Position numbers and translations under genes: made by a program. This document shows positions 55,513 through 64,000 of a stretch of 64,000 nucleotides of DNA, piece by piece. The stretch is from Rhodococcus phenolicus. GTDB taxonomy: Bacteria > Actinomycetota > Actinomycetes > Mycobacteriales > Mycobacteriaceae. Under the pieces are notes generated by a model, which was given only the letters and a program-made list of their open reading frames with translations, was not told the DNA's origin and searched no databases. Within the stretch, counting starts at the first letter, position 1. Each line of letters starts with the position of its first letter. The stretch is taken from positions 1 to 64,000 of the forward strand of contig NZ_LRRH01000056.1 in NCBI RefSeq assembly GCF_001646785.1, given 5' to 3'.

Positions 55513-56580
55513 GTGGACATCTCGACTCGGGTGCGGGAGGCGGTCCGCGTCCTCTCGCCCGGCTACTTCGCGTTCGTCATGGCCGGCGGCATCGTGTCGA
55601 TCGGGCTGCATCTGAAGGACCATCGGGTGATGTCGACGGCCATGCTCGTCGTCGCGGCCGCCGGGTACGTGGTGCTCGTGGCTCTGTCGCTGTGGCGGCT
55701 CATCGCATTCCCCCGGGAGATGCGCGCGGACATGGCCGACTCGGGTCGCGCATTCGGATTCTTCACGTTCATCGCCGCCGGCAACGTCCTCGGTATCCGC
55801 CTGATCGCCGAGGGCCGGCATTCGACCGCGGCGGTGCTGCTCGTCGTGTCCGCCCTGACCTGGCTGGTGCTGGGTTACGTGATCCCGTGGACGGCAGTGC
55901 TCGGCACCACGCAGCGCCCCGTGCTCGCGAAGGCCAACGGCACGTGGTTCGTCTGGGTGGTCGCCAGCGAATCCGTCGCGATCGCCGCGGCGACCCTGCA
56001 ACCGGTCTACGACGAGTTCGACCGGCTCCTGGCGGCAGTCGCCGTGTTCACCTGGGCCGTGGGCCTGTTCCTGTACGCCGCGGCCGGCATCTTCGTGGCC
56101 GCGCGGATGCTCCAGTATCCGCTGCGCCCCACCGACCTGACGGCGCCGTACTGGGTGTCGATGGGCGCCTGCTCGATCATCGTCGTCGCCGGTGCCCACA
56201 TCGTGGAGATGGCCGACGCACCGATGGTCGACGCCACCCGCGGACTGATCGCGGGCCTGGCCGTCGTGATCTGGGCGTTCGCGACCTGGCTGTTCCCACC
56301 GTTGATCGCGGCGGGCTGGTGGCGCCACCGCGTCCACAAGGTCCCGTTGACGTACGACTCGTCGCTGTGGTCGATCGTGTTCCCGCTGGGCATGTACGCC
56401 GTCGCCGGGATCCATCTCGGCCGCGCCGACGATCTGCCTCTCGTCGGCATGGTCGGCAGCGTCGAACTGTGGGTCGCGGTCGCCGCGTGGGTCCTGGTTT
56501 TCGTGGCCATGGTCCACCGAATCTGGACGACATTGCTGCGGGGCGGGCACTCCACGACCGGCCGCACGGATCCGGCCTGA
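55513..56580 (+). CDS. TDT-family (TehA/C4-dicarboxylate, tellurite-resistance-type) membrane protein
   Basis: A protein of about 355 residues with ten helices. The opening VRVLSPGYFAFVMAGGIVSIG fits TDT proteins such as TehA/SLAC1, which pass anions or dicarboxylates; the phenylalanine-gated pore of SLAC1 relatives is not verifiable here. Substrate unknown. GTG 55513 is chosen; TTG 55504 in the same frame would add three residues. Begins 11 bp after the Fpg/Nei gene, so the two may be cotranscribed. Confidence 0.82.
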   Translation: MDISTRVREAVRVLSPGYFAFVMAGGIVSIGLHLKDHRVMSTAMLVVAAAGYVVLVALSLWRLIAFPREMRADMADSGRAFGFFTFIAAGNVLGIRLIAEGRHSTAAVLLVVSALTWLVLGYVIPWTAVLGTTQRPVLAKANGTWFVWVVASESVAIAAATLQPVYDEFDRLLAAVAVFTWAVGLFLYAAAGIFVAARMLQYPLRPTDLTAPYWVSMGACSIIVVAGAHIVEMADAPMVDATRGLIAGLAVVIWAFATWLFPPLIAAGWWRHRVHKVPLTYDSSLWSIVFPLGMYAVAGIHLGRADDLPLVGMVGSVELWVAVAAWVLVFVAMVHRIWTTLLRGGHSTTGRTDPA

Positions 56581-56629
56581 TCCCCATCACCCGCCGATCG
56601 GCCCGCACCGTGCGGCTACCGTATCGGGT

Positions 56630-58929
<2,300 letters not shown>

Positions 58930-58963
58930 CGGGTTCGCCCCGGCTGCCGCGCGAACGGATCCG

Positions 58964-59611
58964 CTAGGCGGGACCGTGCCCGCGTTCCTTGCGCAGCTCG
59001 GTCGCCAGCACCGCGGCCTGAGTGCGCCGCTGCATGCCGAGTTTCGACAACAGCCGCGAGACGTAGTTCTTGATCGTCTTCTCCGCCAGGAACAGTCGCT
59101 CCGCGATCTCCCGGTTGGTCAGACCCTCACCGATCAGCTCGAACACGGCGCGTTCCTGCTCGGACAGCTCCGCCAGCGGATCGGCGGTGCGGGACGCGCG
59201 GATGCGGTCCATGAGTGCGGCGGTGGCGCGGCTGTCGAGCAGCGACCCGCCCTCCCCGACGGTCCGGATCGCCGAAACCAGGTCGGTGCCGAGGATCTGC
59301 TTGAGCACGAACCCCGACGCCCCCGCCATGATCGCATCGAACAGCGCCTCGTCGTCGGCGTACGAGGTGAGCATCAGCGCACGCAGTTCCGGCATGCGCG
59401 CGCGCAGTTCGCGGCACAACTCGACGCCGTTGCCGTCGGGCAGTCGCACGTCGAGCACCGCCACCTCGGCTCCGCTACCCGGGACGCGCGCCAGCGCCTC
59501 CCCCACCGACGCCGCCTCACCCACGACGGTGAAATCCGGCACGCTGCTCAACAGATCGACCAGACCACGCCGGACGATCTCGTGATCGTCGACGAGAAAC
59601 ACGCGAGGCAT
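58964..59611 (-). CDS. devR: Response regulator DevR/DosR-like (NarL family)
   Basis: A 215-residue NarL-type regulator: receiver with Asp54 ([10 protein letters not shown]) and the usual Lys in GFVLKQ, linker, then a LuxR-type [33 protein letters not shown]. Length and motif order match DosR (217 residues). ATG 59611 is chosen as it begins MPRVFLVDD. It converges on devS, unlike the devR-devS operon of mycobacteria. The upstream region toward the Acg-like gene contains a DosR-box-like sequence. Confidence 0.92.
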   Translation of the reverse strand: MPRVFLVDDHEIVRRGLVDLLSSVPDFTVVGEAASVGEALARVPGSGAEVAVLDVRLPDGNGVELCRELRARMPELRALMLTSYADDEALFDAIMAGASGFVLKQILGTDLVSAIRTVGEGGSLLDSRATAALMDRIRASRTADPLAELSEQERAVFELIGEGLTNREIAERLFLAEKTIKNYVSRLLSKLGMQRRTQAAVLATELRKERGHGPA

Positions 59612-59696
59612 CGGAGCCCCCCTTTCTTTTCGCACGGTCGGGTCCATCGTTCCAGTTCCCCGGAACCCGGGCGACGTCGGGCCGTTCGACGACTGT

Positions 59697-59716
59697 TTCG
59701 GGACCTTCGCCCACTG
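59697..59716. promoter_or_regulatory. DosR-box-like site
   Basis: TTCGGGACCTTCGCCCACTG agrees at 14 of 20 positions with the mycobacterial DosR consensus TTSGGGACTWWAGTCCCSAA. It lies 81 bp upstream of the nitroreductase ATG and 85 bp from the devR start, so it can serve both directions. Confidence 0.55.
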
Positions 59717-59797
59717 CGCGGAACACCGGCACCGGGCGATCCTCATGGAAACATCCTGTGACCTGCGCGAGGTGACCGACGAGACGAGGAGATCGAC

Positions 59798-60721
59798 ATG
59801 GCCGTCCCGACCGACACCTGGACCACCGGCGACACCGAGATCATCGCCCGAGCCGTCATCGAGGCACCGTCCATCCACGACACCCAGCCCTGGAACCTGC
59901 GTCTGCCCGGCCGTTCCGCGGAACTCGACGAACGGCTCGAATTCGCCGAACCGGGTCTCGATCCGCTACGGCCGGACCGGCTGATCTCGTGTGGCACCGC
60001 ACTGGCGAACCTCGAACTGGGCATGCGGGTCCTCGGGTGGCGCACCCGCACCACCCTGTTGCCGGACCCGGAACGACCCGAGATGATCGCGCGGGTGGAC
60101 GCTGTGGAGGTGCGGCCCCCGTCGGGCTCGGATCTACGGTTCTATGCGGCGATCTCGCACCGCCGCAGTCACCGCGAGTCGTTCGCGCGGATTCCCGTGG
60201 CGGCAGCGACCATCGCGGACGTGATGGCCGCGGTCGACGAGGTACCCGGCGTGCACGTTCGGCTGCTCGCGTCCGACGAGGCGCCGGTGCTTGCCGAGAC
60301 GCTGACGTATTCGGCAGAGGAGGTCCGCCGCAATCCGCGCTACCAGCGCGAAATGTTCTCGTGGACGTCGCACTGGCAACCCGAGGGCATCACGGAGGTC
60401 GTCACCGACTGGGACGCCGGACTGGACGTGGGCGGCGCGGCCGGCAGGGCGCTGGTCACCACCGGTGTTCCCGACACCACCGCGCTCGCCGAGGCGATCG
60501 ATCGGGAGTCGGTCCTCGTGTTCGCCACTGCCACAGGTGATCCGCTCGATCTGATCCGGGTGGGGATCGCCACCGAACGTGCGTGGCTGGCCGCGGTCGA
60601 CGCCCGGCTCTCCGCATCGGTGCTGACCCACCCGCTGCGCGTCGAGGACTCGGCTGAGCGGTTCGCCGACCGGCTCGCGCTGCCCGGACGGCCCCAATTG
60701 ATCATGCGCATCGGATACTGA
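59798..60721 (+). CDS. Acg-family nitroreductase-like protein
   Basis: A 307-residue protein of the Acg family (M. tuberculosis Rv2032), flavin-linked relatives of nitroreductases induced in hypoxia. The signature [14 protein letters not shown] (near 25) and [14 protein letters not shown] (about 120-133) match, as do FATATGDP and a C-terminal [10 protein letters not shown]. Rv2032 binds FMN but lacks a known substrate. GAGGAG precedes ATG 59798 by 6 bp. The DosR-box-like site upstream supports DevR control. Confidence 0.88.
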   Translation: MAVPTDTWTTGDTEIIARAVIEAPSIHDTQPWNLRLPGRSAELDERLEFAEPGLDPLRPDRLISCGTALANLELGMRVLGWRTRTTLLPDPERPEMIARVDAVEVRPPSGSDLRFYAAISHRRSHRESFARIPVAAATIADVMAAVDEVPGVHVRLLASDEAPVLAETLTYSAEEVRRNPRYQREMFSWTSHWQPEGITEVVTDWDAGLDVGGAAGRALVTTGVPDTTALAEAIDRESVLVFATATGDPLDLIRVGIATERAWLAAVDARLSASVLTHPLRVEDSAERFADRLALPGRPQLIMRIGY

Positions 60722-60745
60722 CCCCGATACAGGGAGATTTGCACT

Positions 60746-61693
60746 GTGACAAGAGCACTCACGGACATCGAACTGCTCCGCGAACTCGAGCCGGTCGCCG
60801 AGGACAACGTGAACCGGCACCTGTCGATGGCGAAGGACTGGCACCCACACGATTTCGTGCCCTGGGACGACGGCCGCAACTTCGCCGCGCTGGGCGGTGT
60901 CGACTGGGATCCGGAGCAGTCCGCTCTCGGTGAGACGGCGAAGGCCGCGATGATCACCAATCTGCTCACCGAGGACAACCTGCCGTCGTACCACCGTGAG
61001 ATCGCCGAGCATTTCGGATTCGACGGCGCCTGGGGCACGTGGGTGGGACGGTGGACCGCCGAGGAGAACAAGCACTCCATCGTCATGCGCGACTACCTGG
61101 TGGTCACCCGCGGCGTCGACCCGGTGGCGCTCGAGAACGCGCGGATGGAGCACATGACGAACGGGTTCGCTCCGGGCGCCACGTCGATGCTCGATTCCGT
61201 GTCGTACGTGACCTTCCAGGAACTGGCCACGCGCGTCTCGCACCGCAACACCGGCAAGGCCTGTGGCGATCCGATCGCGGACCGGATGCTGGCACGCGTG
61301 GCCGCGGACGAGAACCTGCACATGATGTTCTATCGGAACATCGTCGAGGGCGCCCTGGACATCGCCCCCGATCAGGCCCTCGAGGCGGTCGTACGGGTCC
61401 TCACCCACTTCCGGATGCCGGGCGCGTCGATGGCGAACTTCCGGCGCAACGCGGTGCTCATCGCCAAGGGCGGAATCTACGATCTGCGTCAGCATCTCGA
61501 CGAGGTCGTGCAGCCGGTGCTGCGCAAGTGGCGGATCTTCGAACGCACCGACTTCGGTGCGCGCGGCGAGGAACTGCGTGAGCAGCTCGACGCGTTCGTG
61601 GTGGATCTCGAGGATCGGGCGGCGCGGTTCGAGGAATCCCGCGACCGCGCGCTCGCACGGCAGGCCCGGCGCGGTCAGGAGGTCACCGCGTGA
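60746..61693 (+). CDS. desA: Acyl-[acyl-carrier-protein] desaturase (DesA type)
   Basis: A 315-residue soluble diiron desaturase that inserts a double bond into acyl-ACP. Ligand residues are in place: Glu76 (TEDN), Glu107 and His110 (EENKH), Glu159 (FQEL), Glu189 and His192 (DENLH). Similar to mycobacterial DesA1/DesA2, which act in mycolic acid synthesis. GTG 60746 follows the Acg-like stop by 24 bp; the tiny next ORF overlaps by 4 bp. In M. tuberculosis desA1 is not in the DosR regulon, so coexpression with Acg would be a local trait. Confidence 0.92.
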   Translation: MTRALTDIELLRELEPVAEDNVNRHLSMAKDWHPHDFVPWDDGRNFAALGGVDWDPEQSALGETAKAAMITNLLTEDNLPSYHREIAEHFGFDGAWGTWVGRWTAEENKHSIVMRDYLVVTRGVDPVALENARMEHMTNGFAPGATSMLDSVSYVTFQELATRVSHRNTGKACGDPIADRMLARVAADENLHMMFYRNIVEGALDIAPDQALEAVVRVLTHFRMPGASMANFRRNAVLIAKGGIYDLRQHLDEVVQPVLRKWRIFERTDFGARGEELREQLDAFVVDLEDRAARFEESRDRALARQARRGQEVTA

Positions 61694-61941
61694 GTGCCCC
61701 GACCGAGAAGCCCACCGACGAGCTGTTCCGCTCGGTCCTGGAGATGGCTCGAACCGCCAAGCAGCAGAACACATCCGGATGGCTCCGCGCACGCTACGAG
61801 TCGGAACGCGCCGAGGACGTCGCCTATCTGACATCGATGATGCTGGGTGTTCTCATCGAGAACGACGCGATCCGTCGCGGCATCCATCCGGCGGACGTGT
61901 GGGCGCAATTGCGTGAGCGCGGGCTCGACGAGTTCGGCTGA
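61690..61941 (+). CDS. Small conserved hypothetical protein in the desaturase operon
   Basis: An 83-residue soluble protein (MSAPTEKPTDELFRSVLEMA, then SGWLRARYESERAEDVAYLTSMM and ADVWAQLRERGLDEFG). It is mostly helical with no membrane segment and no cysteine. GTG 61690 overlaps the desA stop by 4 bp (GTGA), so translation is coupled. Possibly an accessory of the desaturase (for example a partner or regulator), but this is context-only inference. Confidence 0.72.
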   Translation: MSAPTEKPTDELFRSVLEMARTAKQQNTSGWLRARYESERAEDVAYLTSMMLGVLIENDAIRRGIHPADVWAQLRERGLDEFG

Positions 61942-62053
61942 ATCCCGGCGCCGTCGAGGCGCGGTGGTGCGGACCAGGACATCCGCGGCAGCAGCGTTCC
62001 CGGAGCTTTCCGCGTACCGCACGAAAACGCCGTGGTGCTCATAGGATGACGCG

Positions 62054-62863
62054 ATGAACCCTCAGCCGGATCTCTCCCCTTCCGTCACCGGACGCCGACT
62101 CTCCTACGCCGCCTTCGCCCTGGTCGTCGTGGTCTATCTCGCGATCATCCAGTTCGGCGGTCACTTCATCGCGGACTGGAGCGGTGAGGACGGCACGGTG
62201 ACCACACGCGGGGTCGTCGTCACCATGGTGATCCCGCTCGGGCTGGCGCTGGCGTTCACCTACGGCGTGGTCGCGGCCCTCGGGTGGTGGCGTCCGGTGC
62301 TCCGGGACGACCGGCCGGTGAACCGCTGGGTGTGGTGCGTGCCGGTCGTCCTGCTGGTGGCGATCCTCGTCGGCATCGACTACGGCGCCCTCGCCGAGAA
62401 GGGCTGGCTGTTCGTGCTCGTGCTGCTCGTCGCGACCCAGTTCGTCGGGTGGGGTGAGGAGGGCATGTTCCGCGGCATCGGGGTGACGGTGCTGCGCAAC
62501 CACGAACTGAGCGAGGGCAAGGTCGCACTGTGGTCGAGTCTGATCTTCGGCCTGGTTCATCTGTCGAACGTGTTCGGGCACGGCGCGTCCGCTGTGCCCC
62601 AGGCGATCCTCGTCAGTCTGGCCGGCTACTTCTTCTACCTCACCCGTCGGGTTTCCGGCAGCAACGCGCTGAACTCGGTGCTGCACGGACTGTTCGACTT
62701 CGCCCTGCTCAGCGGTTCCGCCGTCCTGCTCGACCAGCAGGGTTACGTCGGGGCCTTCGCACCGATCCTGGTGTATCCGGTCCTCGCGATCGTCCTGTTC
62801 GTCAAACGGCGGGACATCGAACCCAGGGATCCCCGCGACGACAGGACCGTGTCCCCCGTCTGA
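62054..62863 (+). CDS. CPBP-family intramembrane glutamic protease
   Basis: A 269-residue membrane protein of the CAAX/CPBP (Abi) group. Motif 1 is EEGMFRG (E-E-x-x-x-R), motif 2 FGLVHLSN (F-x-x-x-H), motif 3 SVLHGLFDF (H-x-x-x-D). These form the active site in Rce1-type proteases. About seven helices. Function may be processing of lipoproteins or peptides; not assignable. ATG 62054. Converges on the USP gene across a strong hairpin. Confidence 0.88.
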   Translation: MNPQPDLSPSVTGRRLSYAAFALVVVVYLAIIQFGGHFIADWSGEDGTVTTRGVVVTMVIPLGLALAFTYGVVAALGWWRPVLRDDRPVNRWVWCVPVVLLVAILVGIDYGALAEKGWLFVLVLLVATQFVGWGEEGMFRGIGVTVLRNHELSEGKVALWSSLIFGLVHLSNVFGHGASAVPQAILVSLAGYFFYLTRRVSGSNALNSVLHGLFDFALLSGSAVLLDQQGYVGAFAPILVYPVLAIVLFVKRRDIEPRDPRDDRTVSPV

Positions 62864-62871
62864 ACGCGAAC

Positions 62872-62901
62872 GGCCCCACCGTCGCCCGGGACGGTGGGGC
62901 C
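62872..62901. terminator. Bidirectional terminator between the CPBP protease and USP genes
   Basis: Perfect 12-bp stem (GGCCCCACCGTC with GACGGTGGGGCC) and a 6-nt loop, 9 bp after the CPBP stop and 14 bp before the USP stop. Confidence 0.85.
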
Positions 62902-62915
62902 GGATCGTCACAGCG

Positions 62916-63818
62916 TCACGGCGCGTCCTTCGGGCGCACCACCAGCACCGGGCAGTCCGCCGTCTGGATCAGCGCGTTGCTGGTCGATCCGAGCAGCAGA
63001 CCCTTGAATCCCCCGCGACCACGCGTGCCGACGACGAGAAGCTGCGCGGTCTCGGCGTACTCGCTCAGGACCCGCACCGGGCGGTCCCGCGCGACCACGC
63101 GTTCCACCACGACGTCCGGGTACCGCTCCCGGAACCCGGCGAGGCGTTCGGCGAGCACCACTTCCTCTCCGGTCTGGATGGTGCTCCACTGCGGGTCCTC
63201 GGGCACCGCACCGAGGGACGGCTGCACGCTGACGTCGCTCCACACGTTGATGGCGACGAGCGTCGCCCCGCGTGCCGCGGCTTCCTCGAACGCGACCTCG
63301 ACGGCGGCCTCACAGGATTCGGAGCCGTCGACACCGACGACGACCGGCCCCTCGGCGGGCGGGGCACCATCGAGGGTGCGACCGCGCACCACCGCGACCG
63401 GCGCATGCGAGTGCGCGGCGACGGCGAGCGTCACCGAGCCGACGAGCAGGCCCTTCACTTCGCCGAGGCCGCGCGATCCGAGAACGATCTGCGCGGCGTG
63501 GGCGGACAGGTCGACGAGGGTCTGCGCGACCTTCCCTTCCACCTGCGCGGTCGTCACCGTGAGGGGACCGACTTCCTCCGCGGTGTGCCGGGCCAGAACT
63601 GCCGAGTTGTCGAGCCGCGCCCGGGCGGTGTCCTTCATCTCCTGGTGGAAGCTCTGCGCCAGATAGGGCTCGGAGTAGTAGAACGACGGCACGTGCACGA
63701 CGGTGACGATGTGCAGCGGAAGCGCGCGCGCCGCCGCGGTCCGTGCCGCCCAGATCACGGCGGCGGCAGCCGCGTCCGATCCGTCGACGGCCACGACGAT
63801 CGGTTTGGGATCGCTCAT
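62916..63818 (-). CDS. Tandem universal stress protein
   Basis: A 300-residue protein with two USP domains (about 1-150 and 155-300). Each has the ATP-binding motif G-x2-G-x9-G-(S/T): GSRGLGEVKGLLVGSVT and GTRGRGGFKGLLLGSTS. The first domain starts VVAVDGSDAAA, the second VVVGVDGSESC. Tandem USPs of this kind are prominent members of the mycobacterial DosR regulon; no DosR box was found directly upstream. It shares a strand with the luciferase-like gene 54 bp upstream. Confidence 0.93.
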   Translation of the reverse strand: MSDPKPIVVAVDGSDAAAAAVIWAARTAAARALPLHIVTVVHVPSFYYSEPYLAQSFHQEMKDTARARLDNSAVLARHTAEEVGPLTVTTAQVEGKVAQTLVDLSAHAAQIVLGSRGLGEVKGLLVGSVTLAVAAHSHAPVAVVRGRTLDGAPPAEGPVVVGVDGSESCEAAVEVAFEEAAARGATLVAINVWSDVSVQPSLGAVPEDPQWSTIQTGEEVVLAERLAGFRERYPDVVVERVVARDRPVRVLSEYAETAQLLVVGTRGRGGFKGLLLGSTSNALIQTADCPVLVVRPKDAP

Positions 63819-63872
63819 CTGTGTCCTCTTCTCGGTGTTGCCGCGGTGGTGCCGGCCTGGGGGTGCGGTGGG

Positions 63873-64000
63873 TCAGTCGCAGATCGCGCGGAGTTGCTCG
63901 ATGAGTCGGATACGGCCGGGTCCGTCGCCGGCGAGCGGGGTCACCGACAGGGTGGTGACACCCGATTCGGCGAACGCGGCGACGCGTTCGCGGACGTATC
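63873..64000 (-). CDS. LLM-class (luciferase-like) flavin/F420 oxidoreductase, C-terminal end
   Basis: The last 42 codons of a gene whose start lies past the window edge. The C-terminal sequence reads YVRERVAAFAESGVTTLSV and ends in IEQLRAICD, the closing helix-strand-helix of LLM-class F420-dependent oxidoreductases. Catalytic parts are outside the window. Adjacent to and upstream of the USP gene on the same strand. Confidence 0.72.
   Translation of the reverse strand, partial: YVRERVAAFAESGVTTLSVTPLAGDGPGRIRLIEQLRAICD

Overview
The window is high-GC actinobacterial chromosome, most likely Rhodococcus or a close mycolic-acid-bearing relative. Evidence: two tandem MspA-type outer-membrane porins, the divisome pair Glp/GlpR, a DevS/DevR (DosS/DosR) hypoxia system, and two long blocks whose gene content and order match the Mycobacterium tuberculosis blocks Rv0981-Rv1001 and Rv0946c-Rv0959 (gene-by-gene synteny recalled from family knowledge, not computed). 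No insertion sequence, prophage or CRISPR array is visible. Coding density is high and many operon neighbours overlap by 1-4 bp.

Layout. 1-15.6 kb: arginine deiminase (cut by the window edge), nitrobindin-like protein, SDR, tRNA-Ala(CGC), glpR-rimJ-glp-galU on the minus strand, then 5-formyl-THF cyclo-ligase, FmdB-type zinc-ribbon protein, a frameshifted SAF-domain gene and mscL on plus, two MspA porins on minus, and the envelope-stress block mprA-mprB-pepD-moaB2. 15.0-18.5 kb: a TRIC-like channel, then a zinc-starvation ribosome cassette: mrf-bL31B-bL32 on minus and bL28-bL33-uS14-bS18 on plus, diverging from a promoter region with two Zur-box-like palindromes. 18.5-28.2 kb: rtcB, an AEC transporter, a putative lipoprotein, an MFS exporter, a MoxR-type AAA ATPase/VWA pair, hydrolases, and an unusual leader region (short ORF plus terminator) before a 78-residue orphan gene. 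28.3-45.4 kb: purN-purH, two membrane proteins with long low-complexity tails, sucC-sucD, an M23 peptidase, pcrA, chorismate mutase, an aldehyde dehydrogenase and pgi. 45.6-53.2 kb: a lipid/ester-flavoured accessory segment (ApbE-like protein, AidB-like acyl-CoA dehydrogenase, TetR regulator, HxxxD acyltransferase, two hotdog thioesterases, carboxylesterase, cupin). 53.2-57.3 kb: thyA-folA, an Fpg/Nei-type glycosylase, a TDT-family transporter and a hydrolase. 57.3-64 kb: a hypoxia/dormancy island with devS and devR facing each other tail to tail, an Acg-type nitroreductase with a DosR-box-like site, a DesA-type desaturase, a CPBP protease, a tandem universal stress protein and the end of a luciferase-like oxidoreductase.

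How the genes work together. Several stress responses are side by side: envelope stress (MprAB-PepD), zinc limitation (zinc-free ribosomal proteins plus Mrf), hypoxia (DevSR, Acg, USP) and osmotic shock (MscL). Central metabolism (GalU, SucCD, Pgi, PurNH, ThyA/FolA) and cell division (Glp, GlpR, the Rv0954-like protein) fill the rest.

Most unusual points: an approximately 50-residue insertion at the predicted constriction loop of one porin; a histidine-containing short ORF with terminator ahead of an orphan gene; convergent devS/devR; two copies of a near-identical 18-bp-arm palindrome between convergent genes; and a C4-tract frameshift in the SAF gene. I do not see a clearly new multi-gene system; the best candidates are single-locus oddities.
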